The notes under the pieces are model-generated. The model had not been told where the DNA came from, did no database searches, and worked only from the letters and a program-made list of their open reading frames with translations. 64,000 nucleotides of DNA from positions 1 through 64,000 of the forward strand of contig JAHDXT010000014.1 in NCBI GenBank assembly GCA_023384095.1, read 5' to 3'. The DNA is from Hyphomicrobiaceae bacterium (GTDB lineage Bacteria > Pseudomonadota > Alphaproteobacteria > Rhizobiales > Hyphomicrobiaceae). Position 1 is the first letter of the stretch. Each line of letters begins with the position of its first letter. Position numbers and translations under genes: made by a program. This document shows positions 17,308 to 30,590 of this stretch, one piece after another.

Positions 17308-18207
17308 ATGCCCCTGCGCGAGAGAACGTCCATCCAGGCCGAGCTGACGCCCCCGTTCGTGGTGGTGGAGCCGGCCGACCAGACGGCCCCGTTCGTGTTC
17401 TGCTCGCCGCACTCCGGCCGGCTCTACCCCAAGGCGCTCTTGGAGCGGTCGCGGCTCGACGCGCACACGCTGCGCAAGTCGGAGGATTGCTTCGTCGACG
17501 AGCTGTTCGGCGACGTCGCCACGCTCGGCGCGCCACTCATCGCCGCCCGGTTCCCGCGGGCCTATCTCGACGTCAACCGCGAGCCCTACGAGCTCGACCC
17601 GGAGCTGTTCGGCGAGCCGCTGCCGGATTTCGCCAACACGCAGACGATGCGAGTCGTAGGGGGGCTCGGCACCGTGGCGCGGATCGTCGCCGACGGCGAG
17701 GAGATCTATGGTCGGCCGCTGCCGCTCGCCGCCGCCATCGAGCGCATCGAGCAGCTCTACAAGCCTTTCCACGCCAGGCTGGCGCAGCTTCTGGAGCGGA
17801 CGCGGCGGCGCTTCGGAGCCGCCATCCTGGTCGATTGCCATTCCATGCCCTCGGCCTCGATGAGCCAGCCGGGCGGGCTGCGCCCGGACTTCGTGATCGG
17901 CGACCGCTTCGGGGCGTCGTGCGACGCCAAGGTGACCAGGCTGTTCCGCGAGGCGATCGCGCAGCGCGGCTATCAAGTGCAGCTCAACAGGCCCTACGCC
18001 GGCGGCTTCATCACCGAGCACTACGGTCAGCCGTTCAAGGGCGTGCACGCGCTGCAGGTCGAGATCAACCGCGGCCTGTACCTGAACGAAAGCAAGCTGA
18101 CCCGGACCGACAACTTCGACCGGCTTCGGCTCGATCTGGCCCTGATGACGGCTCGCGTCTTCGCAGAGCTGCCGCCGATCATCGCCCCCCGGGCCGCCGC
18201 CGAGTAG
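17308..18207 (+). CDS. N-formylglutamate amidohydrolase family protein
   Basis: This protein of about 299 residues belongs to the HutG/FGase family, which removes formate from N-formyl-glutamate or related N-formyl amino acids. Visible motifs are FVFCSPHSGRLYP near the start, then SEDCFVDELFGD, PRAYLDVNREPYELDP, the zinc-ligand region ILVDCHSMPS, and PYAGGFITEHYGQP. ATG 17308 fits the family length; ATG 17266 or 17209 would add poorly conserved residues. It is divergent from cpdR and convergent with three small RNAs. No histidine-degradation genes are adjacent, so the physiological substrate is open. Confidence 0.88.
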   Translation: MPLRERTSIQAELTPPFVVVEPADQTAPFVFCSPHSGRLYPKALLERSRLDAHTLRKSEDCFVDELFGDVATLGAPLIAARFPRAYLDVNREPYELDPELFGEPLPDFANTQTMRVVGGLGTVARIVADGEEIYGRPLPLAAAIERIEQLYKPFHARLAQLLERTRRRFGAAILVDCHSMPSASMSQPGGLRPDFVIGDRFGASCDAKVTRLFREAIAQRGYQVQLNRPYAGGFITEHYGQPFKGVHALQVEINRGLYLNESKLTRTDNFDRLRLDLALMTARVFAELPPIIAPRAAAE

Positions 18208-18216
18208 CTCGCGGGC

Positions 18217-18309
18217 AAAAAAAAGGCCGTCCGGAATCCGAACGGCCCAAGTCTAGGGAGGAAACGCCCAAAGGAGGGCTGCGAGCCCGATGGGAACCAT
18301 CGAACCCGC
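18217..18309 (-). ncRNA. suhB/mmgR-type small RNA, copy A
   Basis: This minus-strand transcript of about 93 nt has a 5' hairpin (GGGCTCGCAGCCC), the single-stranded block GGGCGTTTCCTCCCTAGACT, and an intrinsic terminator GGCCGTTCGG-ATT-CCGGACGGCC followed by eight T. The CCTCC(C) motif is anti-Shine-Dalgarno-like, as in the alphaproteobacterial suhB/mmgR (alpha-r8) sRNA family; the name of that motif comes from lying next to a suhB-type gene, as here. A promoter sits just upstream. In rhizobia such RNAs act with Hfq and adjust carbon storage and other genes. Family membership is from memory of the motif, not a covariance-model search. Confidence 0.75.
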
Positions 18310-18315
18310 ACTCAT

Positions 18316-18344
18316 AGTATGTGGTGCGATGCAGCGCGTTTCAA
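18316..18344 (-). promoter_or_regulatory. Promoter of sRNA copy A
   Basis: On the minus strand, TTGAAA (-35, 18339-18344) is separated by exactly 17 bases from CATACT (-10, 18316-18321). Transcription would start near 18309. Confidence 0.65.
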
Positions 18345-18440
18345 GTCTAACATTGGAACGAATCGTCGCGGCCTGTGAGACGCGCGCTCGACCACCTGCC
18401 GGGCAGAGATGGTTTGCTTGCGGGAAGAGGATGCCCAAAA

Positions 18441-18535
18441 CGAAAAGGGGCCGTCCGGATCCCGAACGGCCCAAGTCTAGGGAGGAAACGCCCAAGGAGG
18501 GCTACGGGAGACGAGCCGAAGGCCCGCCTGCCGCA
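18441..18535 (-). ncRNA. suhB/mmgR-type small RNA, copy B
   Basis: This second minus-strand copy has the identical core CTTGGGCGTTTCCTCCCTAG followed by ACTTGGGCCG and a terminator hairpin GGCCGTTCGGG-ATC-CGGACGGCC. Its T-tract is weaker (CCCCTTTTCGTTTT) than in copies A and C. The 5' part differs, starting in GCGGTGCGGCAGGCGGGCC, so each copy has its own 5' region on a shared 3' domain. The promoter is at 18542-18570. Confidence 0.75.
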
Positions 18536-18541
18536 CCGCAA

Positions 18542-18570
18542 TAATTAGCGGTGCAGCGCACAAAAGACAA
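18542..18570 (-). promoter_or_regulatory. Promoter of sRNA copy B
   Basis: On the minus strand, TTGTCT (18565-18570), a 17-base spacer, then TAATTA (18542-18547). The predicted start is near 18535. Confidence 0.65.
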
Positions 18571-18631
18571 CTGCATTTTCTGCAGAGCAGCAAAGTTCGC
18601 AGTGCGCACCTCTCCCGAGGGAGGTGGGCAC

Positions 18632-18722
18632 AAAAAAAGGGCCGTCCAGTCCGAACGGCCCAAGTCTAGGGAGGAAACGCCCAAGGTGGGCTGCAACCTC
18701 GCGGAAAGCACCGCAAGATCAC
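18632..18722 (-). ncRNA. suhB/mmgR-type small RNA, copy C
   Basis: The third minus-strand copy shares the block TTGGGCGTTTCCTCCCTAGA and ends in GGCCGTTCGG-ACT-GGACGGCC plus seven T. The terminator loop is shortened relative to copy A, with the stem kept, which supports selection on structure rather than on primary sequence alone. The 5' region, GATCTTGCGGTGCTTTCCGC, is again unique. Its promoter lies at 18729-18757, about 150 bases from the divergent hisN gene. Confidence 0.75.
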
Positions 18723-18728
18723 ACAAGT

Positions 18729-18757
18729 CGTATGCCGGTATTTGTGAGTCCCGGCAA
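18729..18757 (-). promoter_or_regulatory. Promoter of sRNA copy C
   Basis: On the minus strand, TTGCCG (18752-18757), a 17-base spacer, then CATACG (18729-18734). The predicted start is near 18722. The -10 resembles that of copy A. Confidence 0.6.
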
Positions 18758-18903
18758 GGCGGCGAGCTGGAATACGGGCGGATATCCTAAGATTGTAACT
18801 TGTTCGCAACACACGCAGTGCCTGCGGCCTTGCCCATTGCGCCGGCGTGCGCAGAGCATTAGGCAACAGGCCGTTGCGGAGCAGTGCCGGCGGGGCAGAA
18901 ATC

Positions 18904-19701
18904 ATGAGCAGACGATCCGAGATTCCGGCCTACATCGCCGCGGCGCACGAGCTGGCGGATCTCGCGGGCTCGGCAATCCTGCCGCACTTCCGCCGCCGCA
19001 TCCGCGTCGACAACAAGGCGATGGCCGGCGGCTTCGACCCGGTAACCGCGGCGGACCGCGCGGCGGAGCGCGCGATCAGCAAGGCGCTCGCCAGCCGCTG
19101 GCCCGATCACGGCCTGGAAGGCGAGGAATACGGCCATCGCAACCCGGACGCCCGCATGCGCTGGATCATCGACCCCATCGACGGCACCCGCGCGTTCATA
19201 CTCGGGCTGCCGATCTGGGGCACCCTCATCGGCCTCATGGACGGCGGCTCGCCGGTGATCGGCCTGATGGACCAGCCCTACACGCGAGAGCGGTTCTGGT
19301 CGGGCGAGAAGGCCAGCTACTTCCGGGGCGCGGACGGCAAGGAGCGGCGGATCAGAACGCGGAGCTGCGCCAGCCTCGCTGACGCCATGCTCACGTCCAC
19401 CGACCCCGGCCTCTTCACCTCGGCCGGCGACCAGGCCGGCTTCGCCGCCGTCAAGAGCCGCACCCGCGTCGTGCGCTACGGCGGCGACTGCTATGCGTAT
19501 TGCCTTCTCGCGGCGGGCTTCATCGACATCGTGGTCGAGACGGGGCTGAAGCCCTATGACGTCGTGGCCCTGATCCCGATCGTCGAGCGCGCCGGCGGCC
19601 GCGTCACGACCTGGGACGGGGGACCGGCCGCCGGCGGCGGCCGCATCATCGCCGCGGGGGACGCCCGCGTGCACGAGGAGGCGATGGCGCTCCTGGCCTG
19701 A
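18904..19701 (+). CDS. hisN: Inositol-monophosphatase-family phosphatase, HisN-like
   Basis: This 265-residue Mg-dependent phosphatase carries the family metal site: EGEEYG, then WIIDPIDGTRAFILGLPIWG, and the C-terminal motif KPYDVVALIPIVERAGG. The DGTRAF variant (rather than DGTTNF) and LP-WG are typical of the histidinol-phosphatase (HisN) branch, which performs the penultimate step of histidine synthesis. SuhB/inositol-1-phosphatase activity is the alternative. ATG 18904 is preceded by a weak ribosome site. It is divergent from three suhB/mmgR-type sRNAs; in related genomes this RNA family is named for the same neighbourhood. Confidence 0.87.
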   Translation: MSRRSEIPAYIAAAHELADLAGSAILPHFRRRIRVDNKAMAGGFDPVTAADRAAERAISKALASRWPDHGLEGEEYGHRNPDARMRWIIDPIDGTRAFILGLPIWGTLIGLMDGGSPVIGLMDQPYTRERFWSGEKASYFRGADGKERRIRTRSCASLADAMLTSTDPGLFTSAGDQAGFAAVKSRTRVVRYGGDCYAYCLLAAGFIDIVVETGLKPYDVVALIPIVERAGGRVTTWDGGPAAGGGRIIAAGDARVHEEAMALLA

Positions 19702-19738
19702 GCGGCGGCTGAGCGCGAACGGCTGTCCCCTGCCCTTC

Positions 19739-20695
19739 TCACGCGACCTGCTCGACCCCGAGATAGGCGTCGAAAGCGGCCCAGAAGCGGGCGCGGATCT
19801 CGTCCGACTCCTGCAGGATCTCGTGCCTGGCGAGCGACAGCATGAGCGTCGTCCCGACCTTGAGCCTGGCGGCGAAGGCCTCTGTCGCCCGCGAATCGAC
19901 GATCGTGTCCTGGCCGGCGATGCCGATCAGCAGCGGCACCTGGAGGCGCTCGGCATAGGCCGGACTGCTCAGCATCGCCATCGAGCGGTACGCTGCGTTG
20001 AGCCAGCCTATCGTCGGCGCTCCGAGCAGCAGGTGCGGCGCGGCATCGATCAGCGCGCGATTGCGGGCGAAGCGATCCCTGTCCGATGTCAGCGGGTTGC
20101 CCTCGAACGCGACTGGGTCGGCGCTGGCGTCCGAGCCGCCCCTCACGTAGGCCCGGCCGAGGCCCAGCGCGGTGCCGACGGTCGCGTAGAGGCTAGCGAG
20201 GCGCTGGGGCGTCCCGACCTTGCTGTCGTGGAAACGCAGCATCGGGGCGAGCAGGACCATGCGCTCGAACCGGCATGACGGCTGGCCCGCATTGCGCAGC
20301 AGGATGTGGCCGCCCATCGAGTGTGCGAGCGCGATGTGCGGCGCCGGACAGCTCGGCAGCACCACCTGCTGCATGAAGCAGGCGAGATCCTTGTCGTACT
20401 CGGAGAATGTGCGCACCCAGCCCTTGCGCGGGTTTCTCAGCGGCCGGTACGATCCGCCCTGGCCGCGCCAGTCCATGATCGCGACGTCGAAGCCGCGGCG
20501 CCTGAGGTCCGCAATGACCTCGAAGTACTTCTCGATGAACTCGCTGCGGCCGGTGAAGACGCAGACCGTCCCCCGTCTCGGGCCCCGCGTCGGCTGCCAG
20601 CGGGCGAAGCGCATCGGGCCGCCGTCATAGCCCTCGAATGCTCCGACGACCGCGCCGCTGGGCACGGGGTTTCTTGCGAGCGCTACGAGCTCCAT
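19739..20695 (-). CDS. Alpha/beta hydrolase, lysophospholipase/monoglyceride lipase-like
   Basis: This 318-residue serine hydrolase has the nucleophile in LAHSMGGHILL, the acid in GIAGQDTIVDS and the His in LARHEILQESDE, in the order expected for the PldB/monoacylglycerol lipase group. The oxyanion-side sequence FTGRSEFIEKYFEVIADLRRRG and DWRGQGGS also match that group. No signal peptide is seen. ATG 20695 was chosen; the upstream frame to 20806 is Arg-rich and not conserved. It probably hydrolyses lyso-phospholipids or monoglycerides at the membrane. Convergent with hisN. Confidence 0.87.
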   Translation of the reverse strand: MELVALARNPVPSGAVVGAFEGYDGGPMRFARWQPTRGPRRGTVCVFTGRSEFIEKYFEVIADLRRRGFDVAIMDWRGQGGSYRPLRNPRKGWVRTFSEYDKDLACFMQQVVLPSCPAPHIALAHSMGGHILLRNAGQPSCRFERMVLLAPMLRFHDSKVGTPQRLASLYATVGTALGLGRAYVRGGSDASADPVAFEGNPLTSDRDRFARNRALIDAAPHLLLGAPTIGWLNAAYRSMAMLSSPAYAERLQVPLLIGIAGQDTIVDSRATEAFAARLKVGTTLMLSLARHEILQESDEIRARFWAAFDAYLGVEQVA

Positions 20696-20920
20696 GGCGC
20701 CGGCCGGTCTTCCTCGCGATGCCGCCCCGGGCCGATCGCCCCGGCATGAGCGGGTCTGAACTTGAAGCCTTGGCCGCGTGCTCTGCCGCCACTCGACCGG
20801 CTCCACCTACCCACATTTCCGCGGAGGCGTCCAGGACACGCTGGCAGTCGACGCGCTGTTTTCCGTCTCCCGGTTGCGCCGCGGCACGCCAGCAGCATCA
20901 AGCCGCCCTGCATTCCCCGC

Positions 20921-21535
20921 TCAATAGGCCGGGTAATGCTCCCGCCGGCGCCAGACGTAGGCGTCTCCGTTCTCGATGCGCCTTGCCCGCAAGATATCGC
21001 CGCCGCAGCGGTCGATCTCGAGGCGATAGAGCTGCCCGTTCGGGCGCCGGGCCGTGGCGAATGCGACCTCGCCGCCGAGATCGAGATCGTGCAGATCGGA
21101 CCAGCCGTCGCGGATCAGCTCCCGGCGGATCTCCTGACGCCGCGTGCAGCCCGGCGGTGCATGGGCCCTGCGGATACGGTGATCCTGGAAGCCCGGCGCC
21201 CGGTGCATCGGCTCGAGATACTCGCCACGCCACCGCCGGTCGCGCGGCCAGCGATAGGGCGGCGGATGACCCGGCTCGGCATAGCGGTATGGCTCCTCGA
21301 ACCGCGGCCGGGCATGAGACGGGCCAGCATAGGGGTAGGCGGGAGGCGGCTCGGCGTAGCGGGGCGGCAAACGCCGCGGCGCATCCCTGTAGATGTCGGC
21401 ATAGCGCTCGTCGTCGTAGGGCGATTCCGACAGCGCCGGATCGTACGGCCCGAAGATATCGGCGGCAGTCGCCGCGGGGGCGCCTGCCAGTGGCAATGCG
21501 GCGACCAGGCCCGCCGCCAGCGAACGCAGGTACAT
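20921..21535 (-). CDS. Secreted Pro/Tyr/Arg-rich protein
   Basis: This 204-residue protein has a signal peptide (LRSLAAGLVAALPLAGAPAATAA) and then a low-complexity region rich in Pro, Tyr, Arg and Asp (about residues 28-110). A C-terminal domain from about residue 128 reads CTRRQEIRRELIRDGWSDLHDLDL, followed by strands EVAFATARRPNGQLYRLEIDRCGGDIL. The last part looks like a short PepSY-like or beta-strand module. A GGGAGG site precedes ATG 21535. It is likely periplasmic or surface associated; function unknown. Confidence 0.75.
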   Translation of the reverse strand: MYLRSLAAGLVAALPLAGAPAATAADIFGPYDPALSESPYDDERYADIYRDAPRRLPPRYAEPPPAYPYAGPSHARPRFEEPYRYAEPGHPPPYRWPRDRRWRGEYLEPMHRAPGFQDHRIRRAHAPPGCTRRQEIRRELIRDGWSDLHDLDLGGEVAFATARRPNGQLYRLEIDRCGGDILRARRIENGDAYVWRRREHYPAY

Positions 21536-21735
21536 GATCCCTGATCCTCCCGGAGAAACGCTCAGTGCTGCTCCCTCCGGCGGCAGCTTCATGTCGCCAA
21601 CATGAACGGGACATGAAGGGCCGCGACAGAGGGGTGGCAAGGCTCCCTGCGGCATCGCGAGCCGCTGGCACCGCTGCTCGTCGCCGGGACTTGAAAGTAC
21701 GTGCTCGAGAGCCAACCTCATCGGCGTGCGCATGC

Positions 21736-21812
21736 CACTGACGGATGTGCACGGATCAGCCGCCTGGGCCAAAGGCCAGGCAGACCACACGTCGCTTTCA
21801 GGAGGACTTGTG
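21736..21812 (+). promoter_or_regulatory. Putative ROSE-type RNA thermometer
   Basis: The leader just before the hsp20 start has the ROSE signature. TCGCT (21792-21796, matching UYGCU) can pair with AGGA (21800-21803) of the ribosome site across a 3-base loop, leaving one bulged G. Immediately upstream, GCCTGGGCC-AAA-GGCCAGGC forms a strong hairpin. ROSE elements block translation of small heat-shock genes in rhizobia until temperature rises. This is a motif-based call. Confidence 0.5.
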
Positions 21813-22262
21813 ATGCGACAGTTCGACTTCGCTCCCCTCTATCGCTCCACGATCGGGTTCGACCGCCTCGTCCAGCTTCTGGACGGCGTCGGAGGCTTCG
21901 GCGACGAGGCGCCCGGCTACCCGCCCTACAACATCGAGCGCACGGGTGAGAACGAGTACCGGATCACCATGGCGGTGGCCGGGTTCAACACCGACGACGT
22001 CCACATCGAAGCCAAGGAGTCCGCACTCCTGGTGCGCGGCGAGAAGAAGCCCGAGGACAAGGAGCGCCAATACCTGCACCGCGGCATCGCCCAGCGCAGC
22101 TTCGAGCGCCGGTTCCAACTCGCCGATCACGTCGAGGTGACGGGTGCGAGCCTGAACGACGGCCTGCTGCACGTCGACCTCGTGCGCAATCTGCCCGAGC
22201 GGATGAAGCCGCGTGTGATCGCGATCGGCGGCCCCGAGCGCAAGACTGCGGTCGAGGCCTGA
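21813..22262 (+). CDS. Hsp20 family small heat-shock protein
   Basis: This 149-residue protein is an IbpA-like small heat-shock protein. It starts MRQFDFAPLYRSTIGFDRLVQLL, which is typical of the rhizobial Hsp class A. It has the alpha-crystallin core PPYNIERTGENEYRITMAVAGF ... LLVRGEKK ... LHRGIAQRSFERRFQLADHV ... LNDGLLHVDLVRNLPE. Such proteins hold unfolded proteins in oligomers for later refolding. ATG 21813 follows AGGAGG. Expression is probably controlled at translation by the leader hairpin. Confidence 0.95.
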   Translation: MRQFDFAPLYRSTIGFDRLVQLLDGVGGFGDEAPGYPPYNIERTGENEYRITMAVAGFNTDDVHIEAKESALLVRGEKKPEDKERQYLHRGIAQRSFERRFQLADHVEVTGASLNDGLLHVDLVRNLPERMKPRVIAIGGPERKTAVEA

Positions 22263-22342
22263 CAATCCCCTCCCCATCCCTGATGGGGTCAATGCGAGAG
22301 ATGAAATGCCGGCGCCACCGGCTGTGACTGCCCCTCGCGCCC

Positions 22343-22379
22343 ACCCCTCTCCCCGCACGCGGGGGGAGGGGTATTTTTT
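22343..22379 (+). terminator. Intrinsic terminator after hsp20
   Basis: ACCCCTCTCCCC pairs with GGGGGGAGGGGT across a short loop, followed by ATTTTTTG. It lies 81 bases after the hsp20 stop codon. Confidence 0.75.
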
Positions 22380-22604
22380 GACGCAAGAACCAATCCTCTG
22401 AACAGCCGTTTTGCACGCGAGGCCATGCGACAGGGTGCGAAGCCATCATTGCTCAACGCCGAGCACTCGCATCGAGCGCTTGTGTCGCATCTTGAAATCT
22501 GCTTATTTGACGTGTGAAAGGTCAGCACTCCTGTCCTTTGTGGCAGATCGAGCCCGCGACCTGAGGTGAGGCAACTGTGAAGACCGTTCGGTTCGATCAA
22601 GCGG

Positions 22605-22674
22605 GGGTCATGGCGCGGGCAATGCCCGCCGCCCTGCGCGCGATCGCAAACCGAAAACGCGTCCCCGCCATGAC
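22605..22674. repeat. Imperfect inverted repeat upstream of gltB
   Basis: GGGGGTCATGGCG near 22605 is mirrored by CCCCGCCATGAC near 22662-22674, with GGGCAATGCCC inside. It resembles the CATGACGG-ended dispersed repeats elsewhere in the window. The gap 22263-22834 holds this, the hsp20 terminator and presumably the gltB promoter; no gene is seen. Confidence 0.45.
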
Positions 22675-22834
22675 GGCCGCCCGAAAGCCGGCCCCCGGGC
22701 GAGCTTGAGCGGATAGCTCCGCATCGCCGCCCGAAAACGGGCCGCTCTCCCGAATCACAGCCTCCAGCGCCAGTCGATTGGCGCCTTCCTCTGAGATAGA
22801 CTCGAGCCCCGGAAGTCCGGACAAGAGGCCGAAC

Positions 22835-27565
<4,731 letters not shown>

Positions 27566-27675
27566 TTTGGGGTGCCCCGGGGTTCCAGAGCGTTTCCGGT
27601 TGAGGCTGAAACAGGAGCCGAGGCGCTTACTTTAGCTCTCCTATAGGGAGAGGTCGGCCGGTAGGGGCTGGTGAG

Positions 27676-27835
27676 GATCTTCGATGCGGCGCTGCGAGCA
27701 CGTGTTGTGAGGCGTCGTGGATTGCCGCCTCCGCGGCCATGACGGGAAGGAGAGACAGCGTGCCACAACCATGCCGTCATCCCCGCGCAGGCGGGGATCC
27801 GCGATGCGCCGCCGCGAGCACTCGTTGTGAGGCGG
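27676..27835. repeat. Dispersed repeat cluster between gltB and vapC
   Basis: Two related units lie here. GATGCGGCGCTGCGAGCACG...TTGTGAGGCG (27684-27715) recurs as GATGCGCCGCCGCGAGCACT...TTGTGAGGCG (27802-27833). Between them are CGTGGATTGCCGCCTCCGCG with GCCATGACGGG and GTCATCCCCGCGCAGGCGGG, relatives of the 4.13 kb repeat. The gap 27566-27866 contains no gene. Confidence 0.75.
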
Positions 27836-27866
27836 CAGGTGCACGGAGTGGGGCTCGCCTGGCTGC

Positions 27867-28274
27867 TCAGTGCGGTGCGAACGGATTGCGGATTGTGAGG
27901 CCGTCGATGGCAAGGCCGTCGTGCATGTCTTCGGAGTACAGGATGGTGCAGTCGGCGAACTGCGCGGCGGCGATGATCACTCCGTCGAAAATGTTGAGCT
28001 GGTATTGCCCTGCCAGTTCTCGGCCCCTCACATGCGTTTCCAATGTGATCGGCACCACCTCGTTATTAGAGCAAATGGTTCCGATAAACTCGCGGACCTC
28101 ATCCCAACTGAAGCCGAGCTTTCGTCGGGCTACCGAAGTGAATTCATTGAGCACCTGCACACTTACGGTTCCACCGGCAGTCAGCAAGGCGCGAGCTGCG
28201 CTCGAGCGGGCGGGATCTCCAGCCGTCAGGTACACCAGGATGTTCGTGTCAAAGAACGGCTTGAAGTCACTCAT
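27867..28274 (-). CDS. vapC: PIN-domain toxin (VapC-like)
   Basis: This 135-residue protein is a PIN-domain RNase. It has the acidic residue of FFDTNILVYL near the start (Asp9), the conserved NEFTSVARRK (Asn-Glu) segment, IFDGVIIAAAQ with its Asp, and a C-terminal LYSEDMHDG acidic cluster. VapC toxins typically cut tRNA or rRNA when not neutralised. ATG 28274 overlaps the antitoxin stop by eight bases, the classic translational coupling of such modules; an earlier ATG at 28307 is possible but would lie deeper in the antitoxin gene. It is opposite in direction to gltB and gltD. Confidence 0.88.
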   Translation of the reverse strand: MSDFKPFFDTNILVYLTAGDPARSSAARALLTAGGTVSVQVLNEFTSVARRKLGFSWDEVREFIGTICSNNEVVPITLETHVRGRELAGQYQLNIFDGVIIAAAQFADCTILYSEDMHDGLAIDGLTIRNPFAPH

Positions 28275-28524
28275 CGGGCCTACGACGGTGCACCTCCTCC
28301 CGGTCAAATTTGTAATCGGCAGGCAAACGGCCCTGGAACTTCTTCAGCCGATCATAAAGCTCGTCGACACTGGGCATTTGCTCCAGCTCCAGAACAGTGC
28401 GCTCGCACTCGCCGCGTGTAACGGGCCGCAAATCGACCTCGTCCCCCTCCTTGAGGCCGAGCTCGGCAACCAGCTTGGCGGGCAGGCGCACAGCCAGGCT
28501 GTTGCCCCACCTCGAAACCTGCAT
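28267..28524 (-). CDS. vapB: AbrB/MazE-type antitoxin
   Basis: This 85-residue protein starts MQVSRWGNSLAVRLPAKLV, the swapped-hairpin AbrB/SpoVT DNA-binding fold. The phrase GLKEGDEVDLRP completes that fold. The acidic and charged C-terminus (YDRLKKFQGRLPADYKFDRE) is the part expected to block the PIN toxin. ATG 28524 has GGAGG upstream. It is the first gene of the pair and likely represses its own promoter through the palindrome just upstream. Confidence 0.88.
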   Translation of the reverse strand: MQVSRWGNSLAVRLPAKLVAELGLKEGDEVDLRPVTRGECERTVLELEQMPSVDELYDRLKKFQGRLPADYKFDREEVHRRRPDE

Positions 28525-28537
28525 CCCGCACCTCCGG

Positions 28538-28561
28538 ATATACATTGATCAGGATGTATAT
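28538..28561 (-). promoter_or_regulatory. Palindromic operator of the toxin-antitoxin pair
   Basis: ATATACAT (28538-28545) and ATGTATAT (28554-28561) form a perfect 8-base inverted repeat with an 8-base spacer, 14 bases before the antitoxin start. This is the usual size and place for autoregulation by an AbrB-type antitoxin; its A/T-rich arms can also supply the -10 box. Confidence 0.7.
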
Positions 28562-28618
28562 CTAAGCTCGATCCACACGGACCGCAAGCAGAACGGCGCA
28601 GCACGAAGGCAGACTTGA

Positions 28619-30055
<1,437 letters not shown>

Positions 30056-30161
30056 AGAGTCATCCGACTGGCTCGCCTACGAGTTGTAGCTGGTAAGCCC
30101 GACGGCTCGCTGCCCATTCCCGCGGGGTGGAAACTGCAAGCCGGCTACAGGAGGATCAATC

Positions 30162-30551
30162 ATGGCCGTCAGTTTCAACCACACCATCATCCAATCCAGC
30201 GACAAGGAGGGGTCGGCGCAGTTCCTGTCCGAAATTCTCGGCCTTCCGGAGCCCGGGACGTTCGGACCGTTTGCTGTCGTGCAGGTCGGCGAGACCTCGC
30301 TGGACTTCGCTCGGACGGACGAGACGATTTCTCCTCGCCACTTCGCGTTTCTGGCCAGCGAGCCCGAGTTCGACGAAATCTTCGAACGCATACGATCGCG
30401 CAGCCTGCCATATTGGGCCGACCCCTATCGCAAGGAGCCCGGCAAAATCAACCATCGCGATGGTGGCCGGGGTGTCTACTTCAACGACCCGAACGGACAC
30501 GTTCTCGAAGTCATCACTCGCCCATACGGCAGCGGCGGTCAGAACGCATAG
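30162..30551 (+). CDS. VOC-superfamily (glyoxalase-like) protein
   Basis: This 129-residue protein has the paired beta-alpha-beta-beta-beta modules of the vicinal oxygen chelate fold. It begins FNHTIIQSSDKEGSAQFLSEILGLP and ends RGVYFNDPNGHVLEVITRPYG. Putative metal ligands are His in NHTI, His in PRHFAF and Glu in HVLEV. The family contains glyoxalase I, dioxygenases and antibiotic-binding proteins; no specific substrate is indicated. GGAGG precedes ATG 30162. Confidence 0.88.
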   Translation: MAVSFNHTIIQSSDKEGSAQFLSEILGLPEPGTFGPFAVVQVGETSLDFARTDETISPRHFAFLASEPEFDEIFERIRSRSLPYWADPYRKEPGKINHRDGGRGVYFNDPNGHVLEVITRPYGSGGQNA

Positions 30552-30590
30552 CACTCCGAACCCACGGGGCGTTCCCGGGCCAGCAGGCCC

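Noticed and set aside
18217-18722. Three spaced direct repeats that might be read as a CRISPR array
   Set aside because: The repeats are about 60 bases, lie 195-225 bases apart, end in terminator hairpins with T-runs and each has its own promoter. No cas gene is near. They are small RNA genes, not CRISPR repeats.
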